Positions 34,779 to 44,158 of a stretch of 64,000 nucleotides of DNA are shown here, piece by piece. Source of the stretch: Spirosoma endbachense (GTDB taxonomy: Bacteria > Bacteroidota > Bacteroidia > Cytophagales > Spirosomataceae); the NCBI RefSeq assembly GCF_010233585.1, contig NZ_CP045997.1, positions 5,213,284 through 5,277,283 of the forward strand, in the 5' to 3' direction. The position numbers were made by a program, and so were the translations under genes. The notes below the pieces were generated by a model. It saw only the letters and a list, made by a program, of their open reading frames with translations, was not told where the DNA came from and made no database searches. The first letter of the stretch is position 1; each line of letters opens with the position of its first letter.

Positions 34779-36938
34779 TTATAATTCGTTCACATTTACC
34801 TTCGCTTTCTTCGACAGCATGATCATACCACCGACGAAGAAACTCCGGTATGACTGTGGACCAACAGCATAGCGGGTCTTTGCATCGGGTGTGTAGCGAT
34901 ACGTAAACACATTGTGCGTATTGAGGATGTTATCGATTGAAGCATAGAGCACTACAAAATTTTTCTTAATGCTCATGATATGACTGGCACTGAAACTGAG
35001 GTTGTTAACTATGGGTGTCCGGTCTGCAAGGAATACTTCGTTATTAGGATTGAAGTAAGGTCTGCCACTACTGACCGTGTAGGTTAGCCCCATGTTCGTG
35101 CTGATCTTCTCGAAATACCGTTTCATAATCAGGCTTATGTTGTGATTAGAAATGAATGTCGGAGTGGCCTGAACAGTGTATTGCTGAAATAGCCGCCTGG
35201 AGTCTACATAGCTGTAGGTAACCCAGTAATCGAGGCCCTTAATCGTTTTCTGATCGCGCCAGAAAACGTCGAACCCCTGTGCATAACCATTGCCCGTGTT
35301 ATTCGTCGTGCCGATCGGAAAACGATAGGGATTGGCGTCAAAAGGTTGCCCCGTAAATTCACGGACTAACTGCGCGTAGTTTTTATAGAAAGTCTCAATT
35401 CGGAATGTGCGCTTGTTTTTAATGATCTGATAGTTGAGAATTAAATGATCGGCCCGTTCGAAATCCAGAGACGTATTGCGATAGAGATAGCGATAATCCG
35501 GCGTTTGGTAAAATTGCCCATACGCCATCGATACCTGACTGAACATACCTGTTTTATAAGCCAGGGATAAGCGGGGAGCCAGGTTGAATCGGCTGAGTAC
35601 CGACGAATATTCGCCCCTGATTCCTGCCTGTACGGCTAAATTGCGTCCCAGGTAAGTCTGCGACTCAATGAATACTGCGCCATAATTATCATGCAGAGCG
35701 TATTGGATTCCCTGTACTGAATTTTTTATTGTAATAGCGTGGGCTTCGGTACCAAACAGTAGTGAGTTGTTGCCAAAGAGCCGAGTCAGCACAAACCGGC
35801 CCTGTGCCCGAGCGCTTGAACGCCCAAAATCCTGGGTATCGAACGTGGTTGCGTCTGTGTCATAGCTATACGATAAACCAGAATTGAGCAGCCAGCGGCC
35901 ATTAGCCCAGCTATCGGTATAGGTACTGGTGGTGAAGAAGTTACGATTGTGCTGCTGAAGTGCTGTTTTGCCCGTTTCATTCGAAGGATCGACGAAATTC
36001 ATACCAAGCCTACTGTCGGAATACATGCCGTAAAACTTGAACATACCGGTTTTAGTAGGTTGTAGCCGATACGTTAAAGACGATCCGGCAAATTCGGGTA
36101 CGTGCGTCCAGTCGATGTTTTGCCGAACCAGACTGAAAAGAGGCTTGAGATTGCCATAATAGCCCGTTGCAGATACCGACGATTTCTCCGTAGCATGGTC
36201 GTAGCTGATGCCAGCATTCGCCAGATTCAGGCTCAAACTAACTCCTTCATTCTGGGTTTTATCGGTGGTATTGAGCAATAGGACTGATGAGAGTGCTTGA
36301 CCATACTGGGCTGAATATCCACCTGTGCTAAAGGATGTTCCTTTAAACATAAACGGTTGAAATCGCCCTCGTGACTGCACATCGGGCATCGAACTGAAAT
36401 ACGGATTCTGGACGATCATCCCATCGATCACTACTTTTGCTTCCTCTCCAGAGCCTCCCCGCACAAACAATCCCGTTTGTTCGCCAACCCGTTGCGTACC
36501 CGGCAACAGATTCATGGCAGCGGTGATATCAGCGTTGGCTCCGGCGGTTGTTACAATATCCATTGGCTTGAGCATAGTCATCCGGCGTTCGTCGGACGCT
36601 TCGAACGACCCCGCTGTGATGACAACCGTATTCAGTTCGTTGGCTGCTTCGGTGAGCCGAATAGCAATGGGATTAGGAGAACCCAGGGTCACTTTTTTGC
36701 TGAATGACTCATAACCGATATAGGAAACCTGTAGGGTAGCTGTATCTTTTCGGGTGGTAGAGAAACGGAAGCTACCCGTACTGTCGGTATTGGCACCGTC
36801 GTATGTACCGCGCAGGAACACATTGGCTCCGGGCAACGATTGGCCTTTCTGGTCCGTTACGCGCCCTGCCAGTATGACCTGTGCCGAAGCCACAGACGTG
36901 GTGAGTTGCAGGGCGGAAATAACGTAAATTATTTTCAT
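34779..36938 (-). CDS. TonB-dependent outer membrane receptor
   Basis: 719 residues. A Sec signal (1-19) is followed by a carboxypeptidase-like regulatory domain (about 22-105: VTDQKGQSLPGANVFLRGTYDGANTDSTGSF), a plug domain (~115-215: MLKPMDIVTTAGANADITAAMNLLPGTQRVGEQTGLFVRGG) and a C-terminal 22-strand barrel. This is a TonB-driven importer without a SusD partner, so siderophores, vitamins, peptides or small sugars are possible substrates. A -7 box TAGTTTTG (36982-36989) lies 44 bases upstream. It heads a minus-strand block that continues with the SnoaL-like, TPR-like and two-component genes. Confidence 0.92.
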   Translation of the reverse strand: MKIIYVISALQLTTSVASAQVILAGRVTDQKGQSLPGANVFLRGTYDGANTDSTGSFRFSTTRKDTATLQVSYIGYESFSKKVTLGSPNPIAIRLTEAANELNTVVITAGSFEASDERRMTMLKPMDIVTTAGANADITAAMNLLPGTQRVGEQTGLFVRGGSGEEAKVVIDGMIVQNPYFSSMPDVQSRGRFQPFMFKGTSFSTGGYSAQYGQALSSVLLLNTTDKTQNEGVSLSLNLANAGISYDHATEKSSVSATGYYGNLKPLFSLVRQNIDWTHVPEFAGSSLTYRLQPTKTGMFKFYGMYSDSRLGMNFVDPSNETGKTALQQHNRNFFTTSTYTDSWANGRWLLNSGLSYSYDTDATTFDTQDFGRSSARAQGRFVLTRLFGNNSLLFGTEAHAITIKNSVQGIQYALHDNYGAVFIESQTYLGRNLAVQAGIRGEYSSVLSRFNLAPRLSLAYKTGMFSQVSMAYGQFYQTPDYRYLYRNTSLDFERADHLILNYQIIKNKRTFRIETFYKNYAQLVREFTGQPFDANPYRFPIGTTNNTGNGYAQGFDVFWRDQKTIKGLDYWVTYSYVDSRRLFQQYTVQATPTFISNHNISLIMKRYFEKISTNMGLTYTVSSGRPYFNPNNEVFLADRTPIVNNLSFSASHIMSIKKNFVVLYASIDNILNTHNVFTYRYTPDAKTRYAVGPQSYRSFFVGGMIMLSKKAKVNVNEL

Positions 36939-36981
36939 GACTATCCGGCGTTCAGGTGCTTCGGTTGCTGATTGGATAGAC

Positions 36982-36989
36982 CAAAACTA
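36982..36989 (-). promoter_or_regulatory. Probable -7 box of the TonB receptor block
   Basis: On the minus strand TAGTTTTG matches the consensus TAnnTTTG exactly, 44 bases before the receptor's start codon. The -33 element is not clear. Confidence 0.4.
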
Positions 36990-37138
36990 CCGTGCTCATC
37001 TGCCAGCACCCCACTTTTTCCGACGAACTCAGTAAAGCAGGGTGTGAAATCCCGCAGGATAAGGATAAATTTGGGTTAACATTTGGTGGAATACATAGTT
37101 ACTTTCGTATAAAGACCCTCGCACCATTGACCACTACA

Positions 37139-37678
37139 TTGATCACATTTCAACTTTCTCTTGGTCGACTTCGTCCCTGGCGTGAGGGCGATGAAGATTC
37201 GTTAGCCCGCCATGCCAGTAACCGTCGTATCTGGAATAACGTCCGGGATTTTTTTCCGTACCCTTACACACCACGCGATGCCCATTCATGGGTACGATCC
37301 AATAAGTCTTATCAACAGCCTAATAATCTGGCTGTTGAGGTTGATGGGCAGGCAGTAGGGAATATTGGCTTTACGATTAAAGACGATATTTACCGCTATA
37401 ATGCCGAGATTGGCTACTGGCTTAGCGAAGACTATTGGGGGCAGGGAATTATGAGTGAAGCCGTACCGATCATGACTGATTATATTTTTAAGAATTTTCA
37501 GGTCAATCGGATTTTTGCCTGTGTGCTGGATGGAAATGTAGGCTCGATGCGTGTACTGGAAGCATCTGGTTATCGACACGAATCCGTACATCTTAAAGCC
37601 GCTGTAAAGAACAATCAATACCTGGACGAGCATATTTTTGCCATGTTACGTTCAGAATTTAGAGAGTTGAACCGATAG
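37139..37678 (+). CDS. GNAT N-acetyltransferase (RimJ/RimL type)
   Basis: I place the start at the TTG at 37139 (L/M-ITFQLSLGRLRPW), which gives about 179 residues and the usual family start; an ATG at 36992 would add 49 residues unlike the family. GNAT features: 'LRPWREGDEDSLARHA' strand and helix, AVGNIGFTIK, AEIGYWLSEDYWGQGIMSEAV (acetyl-CoA-binding loop of Q-x-x-G-x-M type) and ASGYRHESV. It probably acetylates a protein N-terminus or small molecule in the cytoplasm. It lies directly ahead of cmk with an 84-base gap. Confidence 0.82.
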   Translation: MITFQLSLGRLRPWREGDEDSLARHASNRRIWNNVRDFFPYPYTPRDAHSWVRSNKSYQQPNNLAVEVDGQAVGNIGFTIKDDIYRYNAEIGYWLSEDYWGQGIMSEAVPIMTDYIFKNFQVNRIFACVLDGNVGSMRVLEASGYRHESVHLKAAVKNNQYLDEHIFAMLRSEFRELNR

Positions 37679-37762
37679 CCGACAAGCTTTATTGATTTGA
37701 CTATCCCTCTAATTTGTGGTTATTTTGCTGAAATATTACCGCTTCGGCGGACCAAGCCTTTC

Positions 37763-38473
37763 ATGCCGAAGATAGTGATTGCCATAGACGGATATTCCAG
37801 TTGCGGAAAAAGTACGACGGCTAAAGCCGTAGCCGCCAAAATGGGTTACGGTTACATCGACACGGGTGCTATGTATCGTGCTGTAACGCTGTTCTTTCTT
37901 CAGGAACGGGTTTCGTTTTCCAATAAAAAAGAAATTGAAGCTGCTCTTGACCGCATTCATATTACATTCAAGCATAACGCTCGCACGGGTAAGAATGAAA
38001 CCTGTTTGAACGGGCTGAATGTAGAAGAAGAAATCCGCAAGATGTACATTTCCAATCTGGTCAGCGAAGTGAGCGCCATCCCCGAAGTTCGTTGGGCAAT
38101 GGTAGCCCAGCAGCAGAAGATGGGACGTCGGCGAGGACTTGTGATGGATGGCCGGGATATTGGAACCAAAGTTTTCCCGAATGCTGAGATCAAAGTTTTC
38201 ATGACCGCCGAAACGTATATTCGGGCTAAACGGCGTCAGCAGGAGTTGTTGGCAAAGGGCGAATTGGTCGGTCTGGAAGAAATTATTAAAAATATCGAAA
38301 AGCGGGATTTAATTGACACCACTCGCTCCGAAAGCCCACTCGTACAAGCACCTGATGCCATTCTACTGGATACATCGCACATGACTATTGAAGAGCAGGT
38401 CGATTGGGTTATTGAACTGGCAGATCGGCGGCTGGCAGAGATACATCGGTTAAAAACGAAAGTAATAGGGTAA
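37763..38473 (+). CDS. cmk: Cytidylate kinase
   Basis: 236 residues from the ATG beginning MPKIVIAIDGYSSCGKST; the frame extends 22 residues upstream without reason. CMP/dCMP kinase: P-loop GYSSCGKST (residues about 10-18), GYIDTGAMYRAVT, RRGLVMDGRDIGTKVFPNAEIKVFMTA and KRDLIDTTRSESPL, the CMP-binding and lid motifs. It makes CDP and dCDP for nucleotide supply in the cytoplasm and is essential in most bacteria. The gene follows the acetyltransferase closely and is followed by an FAD oxidoreductase gene 95 bases on. Confidence 0.95.
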   Translation: MPKIVIAIDGYSSCGKSTTAKAVAAKMGYGYIDTGAMYRAVTLFFLQERVSFSNKKEIEAALDRIHITFKHNARTGKNETCLNGLNVEEEIRKMYISNLVSEVSAIPEVRWAMVAQQQKMGRRRGLVMDGRDIGTKVFPNAEIKVFMTAETYIRAKRRQQELLAKGELVGLEEIIKNIEKRDLIDTTRSESPLVQAPDAILLDTSHMTIEEQVDWVIELADRRLAEIHRLKTKVIG

Positions 38474-38568
38474 TTAGTTATTCAGTAATAGGGAGATTCG
38501 TTAGTGAGTGATTATAACCTGAGTCCGATTGCGTATCTATTGCTACACTTGCCAAATTATACACACGA

Positions 38569-39624
38569 ATGACTGCCGATTTTTTGATAGTAGGGCAGGG
38601 GATAGCCGGGTCTGTGCTGGCCTGGATACTTGATCAACGTGGTTGTTCTGTATTACTGGCCGATGATCCTGGGCTTCCATCAGCCTCGGCGGTAGCAGCC
38701 GGGATCGTTAATCCGCTTACCGGCCGGAAATTGGTTCGTACCTGGAAAGCTGATGAGTTGTTTCCTTTCCTTCATCAGTTTTATTCTCAGATTGAACAGG
38801 AACTCGCTGTTCGCTTTTTTCATCCTAAAAATATTTACCGTCCCTTTCGCTCACTGGCCGAGCAAACCGATTATCTCGCCATTACAGCTGACCCCGAAAT
38901 TCAATCGTATGTCTCAAAATTGGTTGATAATCAGTCCTATAGCCAGTATATAAATAACCCATTCGGGGGTTTGGAAGTAACCCAGTCGGGATGGGTAGAC
39001 TTAACTGAACTGACCAGAATTATAAAGGGGTATTTTATACGAAAAAATCAATATTACGAAGGCCGGGTGTCTTCTATTGATCTGATAATTAAGGATGAAA
39101 GTGTAGAATGGAAAGGCATCAAAATAAATAAAGTCATATTTTGTGACGGCGTTCAGGCCCGCGAGAATTTGTTATTTGACTGGCTGCCGTATAATCCCGT
39201 TAAAGGGCAAATTCTGACAGCGGTTGTCGAGAATTATCCTATTACATCGATAGTAAATCAGGGTGTTTTTATTTTGCCAATTCGGAGTGGATTGCTTCGG
39301 ATTGGGGCTACTTATTCCTGGCATGACCTGGATTGGCAAACGACCGATGACGGGCGATCGTTTTTAGAGTCGAAAGTTCGTGCGGTTTTGAAGGTTCCTT
39401 ATCAGGTTGTTGCACAACAGGCTGGTATTCGACCATCAACTAAAGACCGTCGGCCGTTTGTGGGTATTCATCCAGAGCATCCGGCAGTTGGTATTTTTGG
39501 GGGTATGGGCACCAAAGGGGTCTCATTAGCTCCCTATCTGGCTGAGCAATTTGCGCGGCATTTATTAGATGGCGAAGAATTAGAGCCGGAAGCGAATATT
39601 AGCCGTTATGTTTCGTTATTATAG
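38569..39624 (+). CDS. FAD-dependent oxidoreductase (D-amino-acid-oxidase family)
   Basis: 351 residues, cytoplasmic. The dinucleotide-binding start FLIVGQGIAGSVLAWIL (GxGxxG) is followed by DAO-family features: AAGIVNPLTGRKLVRTW, KGQILTAV and a C-terminal GIRPSTKDRRPFVGIHPEHPAVGIFGGMGTKGVSLAPYLAEQ, where the Gly-rich stretch binds FAD. In Bacteroidota these DAO-type enzymes oxidise amines or amino acids of unknown identity. The active-site residue is not readable from this. It precedes the large outer-membrane protein by 96 bases. Confidence 0.85.
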   Translation: MTADFLIVGQGIAGSVLAWILDQRGCSVLLADDPGLPSASAVAAGIVNPLTGRKLVRTWKADELFPFLHQFYSQIEQELAVRFFHPKNIYRPFRSLAEQTDYLAITADPEIQSYVSKLVDNQSYSQYINNPFGGLEVTQSGWVDLTELTRIIKGYFIRKNQYYEGRVSSIDLIIKDESVEWKGIKINKVIFCDGVQARENLLFDWLPYNPVKGQILTAVVENYPITSIVNQGVFILPIRSGLLRIGATYSWHDLDWQTTDDGRSFLESKVRAVLKVPYQVVAQQAGIRPSTKDRRPFVGIHPEHPAVGIFGGMGTKGVSLAPYLAEQFARHLLDGEELEPEANISRYVSLL

Positions 39625-39720
39625 CGTTAATTAAGGCGTTCGATTTCAGGCCTTGAATAGAGAGCTTTTTTGGCTCAATTCCGGGGCTTTTAGCCGACGT
39701 CTAACGTTTTGTTGATCAGT

Positions 39721-42700
39721 ATGCGAAATCAATACATTCTGCTGATGGGCTTGTGGCTGGGAACATTGAGCGCAGCCACAGCGCAAAACTACCCGGCGCT
39801 TGAGCGTTTTGGTAAAAACCGGATTCAATACCGGAGTTTTGACTGGAAGATTATACGAACTTCCAACTTCGAAATCTATTATTATCAGGATGGTAGCCAG
39901 ATTGCGAATCTAACGGCGCAATATGCTGAATCTGAATTTGATCGGATCACTGAATTGTTAGGATATACGCCCTATAACCGGGTCAAAATATTCTTATTTA
40001 ATTCGCCGTCGGAGCTGGCTCAGAGCAATATTGGCCTTAATACACAGGGCGGCCTGAACCGCAGGGAACTTGATCTGTCGAAGTCGCGCGTAGAACTGGC
40101 ATTTACTGGCGATCAGATTAGTTTTCGTCGGCAGATTGTCCATGATATCTCCATGCTATTTGTCTATGACATGCTCTATGGGGGTAGCCTGAAAGACGCA
40201 CTTCAGAGTTCGCTTTTATTGACATTGCCCGATTGGTTTATGCCTGGCATCGCTTCCTATATTGCTGATGGCTATAGTCTGGAGATCGACGATTATATGC
40301 GTGATGCGTCAATAGCAAAGGCTGTCAAAAAACCGTCTTTATTGTCGGGTGTGGAAGCCGAACGGGTTGGACATTCAATCTGGAACTATATTGTTCAGAA
40401 ATATGGCCGGGATAATGTATCGAACATTCTGAATCTGACCCGCATCATTCGTAATGAGCAGAGTAGTATTTCTAGCACGCTTGGCGTACCCTACAACCGC
40501 TTTCTGCGCGAGTGGCGCGAATACTATGCCGCTATGGCTAATGTAGTAGCGCAATCCTACAAGGCCGGGACCGATGATTTTCAAGTTAAACTTAGTTCGT
40601 CTGATGATGAGCTGGTACTGAATAGTTTGAAACTAAGCCCCGATAAACAATATTTTGCCTATACGACGCTTTTCGACGGAAAGTTTAATGTAGAGGTTGT
40701 CAATACGACAAACCATAAGAAAACGACGGTGTTACAGGGTGGATACCGTCTTGATGGACAGGTAGCCCGGACCAATACACCCCTCGTAGCCTGGCAGCGC
40801 GGAAATAATCTGATCGTTATTACCGACGAGCTAGGGAAAACGAACATGTATCAATTCAGCGACTTTGAGAAACGGCCCAAGCGCCAGTTTAAGCGCCAGA
40901 TCAACGGATTAACGCAGGTTGTTTCGGTAGATGCGTCGGACGATGGAGGTAGCTTGATTCTGAGTGCCGACCGGAAGGGGCAAAACGATTTATTCATTTA
41001 CAGCATTAATCGGGGGTCGTATCAACAAATAACCAACGATCTGTATGATGATCTGTATCCTCAATTTGTTGGGCGAACGGCTCGACAGGTTGTTTTCAGC
41101 TCAAACCGGAAATTAGATACGCTTGGCGTCGACAAAGGCTCCTACAAAAGCATTACCGATCGGTTGAGTTTGTTCTCGCATGAGGGCGGTGCACGCGATT
41201 TTTCGCTGGTACGGCTGACGGATTCGCTCTCGCATGCTACACAGCCAATTCCGGCCAGCGAAACGGTTGTTTATTTCCTCAATGACGTCAGCGGAATACG
41301 TAACCTGTACCGGCTCGATACTGAATCTGGATCGGTTGGCCAATTGACCGCTTTTCCAGAAAGCATCCAGCTTTATGATCTGAATCCTTCAAACGGGGGC
41401 TTTGTTTACAGTAGCCTCAAGAATGGAGAAGAATACATTGGTTTCCGGTCGCAATTAAACTTAACGCAAACGGTTCAGGCTCCTCCAACACAGCGCAGTA
41501 TTAATGCTGGACTGGCAAATCCTGCCAAGGCTAACGCGGTTCGTTCCGGAGCCACTAAACCTGATTCGGCAGGGCTACCCGGCCGTACGAATACCACGCA
41601 ACCCGATACATCAATAGCAAAACGACCTGCAACCGGTGTTACCGGCACTGAAAGCAAGCTGGCTCTCGAACCGGGCGAAGTCGATACCGATAATTATCAG
41701 TTCGATCCGGAAGTACTGAAGGCAACCGAATATCGCCAACGCCGTTCGATAGGGGGAACTACGCCTACCCTGACAACAACGTTGCCCCGAAACCGTCGCC
41801 GGGAGAACATTACCATTCGGGGGCCTTTTAACTATAAAGGAATGTTTACGGTCAATGATGCTAATTCAAACTGGCGGATTGATCCGATTTCGGCTAAAGG
41901 ATTTGGTTACTCGCAGGACGTGACCCTGACCGATCTCCTGGAAAATCATGTTTTACGGGCTGGGTTGTTTATTACGACGACCCTTCGCAATAGTGATCTG
42001 TTTGCCGAATATACGAACCTCACCCATCTTATAGACTTTGGTGCACGCGTAGACCGGAGTACACTGTTTGTCGACAACAGCGGCCTAAGCCAGAAGTATC
42101 GCTATAACCGTGTCTCACTATCGGCCTCCTATCCAATTTCGGTGACAACCCGATTCACGCTTTCACCATTCTACGCCACGACTCGTTTAATCGATATTTC
42201 GTCATTTAGCGAGCCTGATCGTGTCTCTGACTATGCTGGTTTACGAGGTGAAGTCGTGTTCGACAATACGAAAATGAATGGCATGAATATGGCCATCGGA
42301 ACCAAAATGAAAGTCAAGTATGAAGAATACGCTGGATTGCGGTCTTCATCGGAAAGTTTCAGAAGGCTATCGATCGATTTGCGTCATTATCAGAAAATTC
42401 ACCGCGATCTGGTATTGGCAGCCCGGTTCTCCTTTAGTCAGTCGGGTGGTCCTGCTCCCAAACAAAGCACATTGGGCGGTATGGATAACTGGATCGGGGC
42501 TAACTCGTCTATTAAAGAACCGATCGCATCCAATCCGTTGCTGGTTCCAAACACAATTCCCGTTGAGATCCCGTATGATTATCGGAACGTGTTTTTCCTG
42601 GATTTTGCGGCACCATTGCGTGGATTCCGGCAAGGTAAGTTAACGGGCACCAGTCATATGCTGCTTAATTTAGAGCTTCGATTACCATTGATCCGTTATT

Positions 42701-43014
42701 TATATCGCGGTAATATCACATCGAATTTTTTGCGGAATCTGCAATTAGTCGCCTTTACAGATATTGGAACGGCCTGGTCAGGAAAAGGCCCATTTAGCCA
42801 GCAAAATAGTTTGAATACCGAAATAGTCGGCGGTGGTAATATTCCGTTCAGGGCTGTAGTAACGAATTTCAAAAATCCTTTCCTGATTGGATATGGTGCC
42901 GGAGCGCGAACAATGCTATTTGGCTATTTTGTTAAATTTGATTACGGCTGGGGTCTGGAAAATAAAGTTGTAAGTAAGCCAATCGCCTATCTAACATTAG
43001 GTTACGACTTTTAG
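39721..43014 (+). CDS. Large outer-membrane protein: MA-like, TolB-like propeller and beta-barrel domains
   Basis: 1097 residues from the ATG at 39721 (signal MRNQYILLMGLWLG...SAATAQ); two TTG codons in front add four residues. Order: residues ~35-270 resemble the peptidase-MA-like domain (IYYYQDGSQIANLTAQY, YNRVKIFLFNSPSEL); where HExxH would stand it reads IVHDISMLF, so probably no catalysis. ~290-575: WD40/PD40 propeller (LSPDKQYFAYTT, SADRKGQNDLFIYSI, VFSSNRK). ~590-690: Thr/Pro-rich linker. ~700-1097: a bacterial surface antigen-type beta-barrel ending in ITLGYDF-like YLTLGYDF, Phe last. It probably sits in the outer membrane with its soluble domains inside. A terminator follows immediately. 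Confidence 0.82.
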   Translation: MRNQYILLMGLWLGTLSAATAQNYPALERFGKNRIQYRSFDWKIIRTSNFEIYYYQDGSQIANLTAQYAESEFDRITELLGYTPYNRVKIFLFNSPSELAQSNIGLNTQGGLNRRELDLSKSRVELAFTGDQISFRRQIVHDISMLFVYDMLYGGSLKDALQSSLLLTLPDWFMPGIASYIADGYSLEIDDYMRDASIAKAVKKPSLLSGVEAERVGHSIWNYIVQKYGRDNVSNILNLTRIIRNEQSSISSTLGVPYNRFLREWREYYAAMANVVAQSYKAGTDDFQVKLSSSDDELVLNSLKLSPDKQYFAYTTLFDGKFNVEVVNTTNHKKTTVLQGGYRLDGQVARTNTPLVAWQRGNNLIVITDELGKTNMYQFSDFEKRPKRQFKRQINGLTQVVSVDASDDGGSLILSADRKGQNDLFIYSINRGSYQQITNDLYDDLYPQFVGRTARQVVFSSNRKLDTLGVDKGSYKSITDRLSLFSHEGGARDFSLVRLTDSLSHATQPIPASETVVYFLNDVSGIRNLYRLDTESGSVGQLTAFPESIQLYDLNPSNGGFVYSSLKNGEEYIGFRSQLNLTQTVQAPPTQRSINAGLANPAKANAVRSGATKPDSAGLPGRTNTTQPDTSIAKRPATGVTGTESKLALEPGEVDTDNYQFDPEVLKATEYRQRRSIGGTTPTLTTTLPRNRRRENITIRGPFNYKGMFTVNDANSNWRIDPISAKGFGYSQDVTLTDLLENHVLRAGLFITTTLRNSDLFAEYTNLTHLIDFGARVDRSTLFVDNSGLSQKYRYNRVSLSASYPISVTTRFTLSPFYATTRLIDISSFSEPDRVSDYAGLRGEVVFDNTKMNGMNMAIGTKMKVKYEEYAGLRSSSESFRRLSIDLRHYQKIHRDLVLAARFSFSQSGGPAPKQSTLGGMDNWIGANSSIKEPIASNPLLVPNTIPVEIPYDYRNVFFLDFAAPLRGFRQGKLTGTSHMLLNLELRLPLIRYLYRGNITSNFLRNLQLVAFTDIGTAWSGKGPFSQQNSLNTEIVGGGNIPFRAVVTNFKNPFLIGYGAGARTMLFGYFVKFDYGWGLENKVVSKPIAYLTLGYDF

Positions 43015-43023
43015 AATAAATTC

Positions 43024-43077
43024 ATTTAGTCAAACAAAAAGGCGACCTATCAAAGTCGCCTTTTTGTTTGACTAAAT
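43024..43077 (+). terminator. Strong intrinsic terminator
   Basis: A 23-bp perfect stem (43024-43046 with 43055-43077; core AAAAAGGCGAC) around loop CTATCAAA, with U-rich right arm CCTTTTTGTTTG. It begins 10 bases after the stop of the outer-membrane protein gene and isolates it from the adhesin gene. Confidence 0.9.
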
Positions 43078-43298
43078 TCCAGCCAGGAATGAATCTTTGT
43101 TATACGCAATTTCTTACGTATGTTTGTTCGATTGAATCACTGTACTTATCGACTCTTCGATAAAGATGATTCAGGCATGCCTTGGGCATATTCTCTCTCT
43201 ATTTCGTCTAACAGATAAAACCCCACTTTGTCGGGTTTATGTATTCACATAGGCGAACAAAATCAATAAAATAATTTATAAGACTCATTGCCGGATGA

Positions 43299-43314
43299 TT
43301 GGCATAGTTTTCGC
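43299..43314 (+). promoter_or_regulatory. Sigma-54-type promoter candidate
   Basis: TTGGCATAGTTTTCGC has GG and GC separated by ten bases, the layout of -24/-12 promoters (TGGCAYR-N4-TTGCW). It lies 860 bases before the preferred adhesin start. A near copy at 43472-43487 has GT in place of the final GC. Confidence 0.45.
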
Positions 43315-43471
43315 TATCTGTACAACTCTCAGTACCTTAAAGTTGTCTACGGAACCAGAGAATGAATTGTCATACAATTGGTAACCAGATGAGGTATTTT
43401 GTCTATTTAAACTGTTTGTATGTAACGGTTTAGATAGTTGCCACTTAGAATAAATCTGAGAAAATTACGCT

Positions 43472-43487
43472 TTGGCATAGTTTTCGT
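43472..43487 (+). promoter_or_regulatory. Second, degenerate sigma-54-type element
   Basis: TTGGCATAGTTTTCGT repeats the first fifteen bases of the element at 43299 but ends in GT instead of GC, so the -12 base pair is imperfect. It may be a weaker promoter or a decoy. Confidence 0.3.
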
Positions 43488-44158
43488 TCGATTCTTAGTT
43501 AGCAAAAAGTAACCTCTGTTAGTAGAATGCAAACCGTGACTTATCAGTGGTTTGGCTGTCTGAACAATTGCCAGCTGGCGGGGTCTTTTTGTAATTAAGT
43601 ATACCGCCCCAAATAAGGTTGCAGATGAAAGTAACTTCTACGCTAAGCACAACTTGCCTTAAGGCCCTAGCCGGTCTATTTCTTATGCGAGACATTAGTC
43701 TTGCCGGCAGGAAGAATCAAATGGTTCGACTGAAAGGTCGACTCATTATCTATTTGCTGCAGCTTTTGCAGGCAAAACCCACCAAGCTCTTAACGGGCGA
43801 TACTAAATCTACTACTGTCGGTACCGCCGTTATAATGCCACCTAGAGAGGATCTGAAAATAAACAGGTCAATTCGCGCTGACTGCGAACCACCTGATATC
43901 CCTCTTACTGGACTTCCCAGCCCTCCTGGCCAATCAACGAATTGTCTGCACCAGGCATCCACTTTTTTAGGACAACAACCAATGAATGAGCGAACTTTAC
44001 TAAACCAGTCTTATCTCGCAAATGTCTCCAGAACGGTGCCCGACACCGGCCAAAATCTGGACTCAGCTGAGATTGACCCTTCAGAGGCAAACAACTTGAA
44101 AAAGTTGCTATTACCGTTTATAGCCTTCACTCATTCGTTGCTACAGTCGAAGCAGTTG

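Larger units (their letters stand above)
43078..44158 (+). promoter_or_regulatory. Long control region and in-frame leader of the giant adhesin
   Basis: No separate gene can be supported here. From 43619 the frame is open right into the adhesin (180 codons without a stop), but the only convincing signal peptide starts at 44159. Two 15-base copies of TTGGCATAGTTTTCG occur at 43299-43313 and 43472-43486. The first, with GC following at the right place, fits a sigma-54 -24/-12 element. Confidence 0.5.

Noticed and set aside
37736..37975. Minus-strand frames inside cmk
   Set aside because: Shadows; the plus-strand product is a clear kinase.
43619..44158. Taking 43619 as the adhesin start
   Set aside because: The signal peptide at 44159 is textbook, while the upstream residues show no such start; kept only as a finding.
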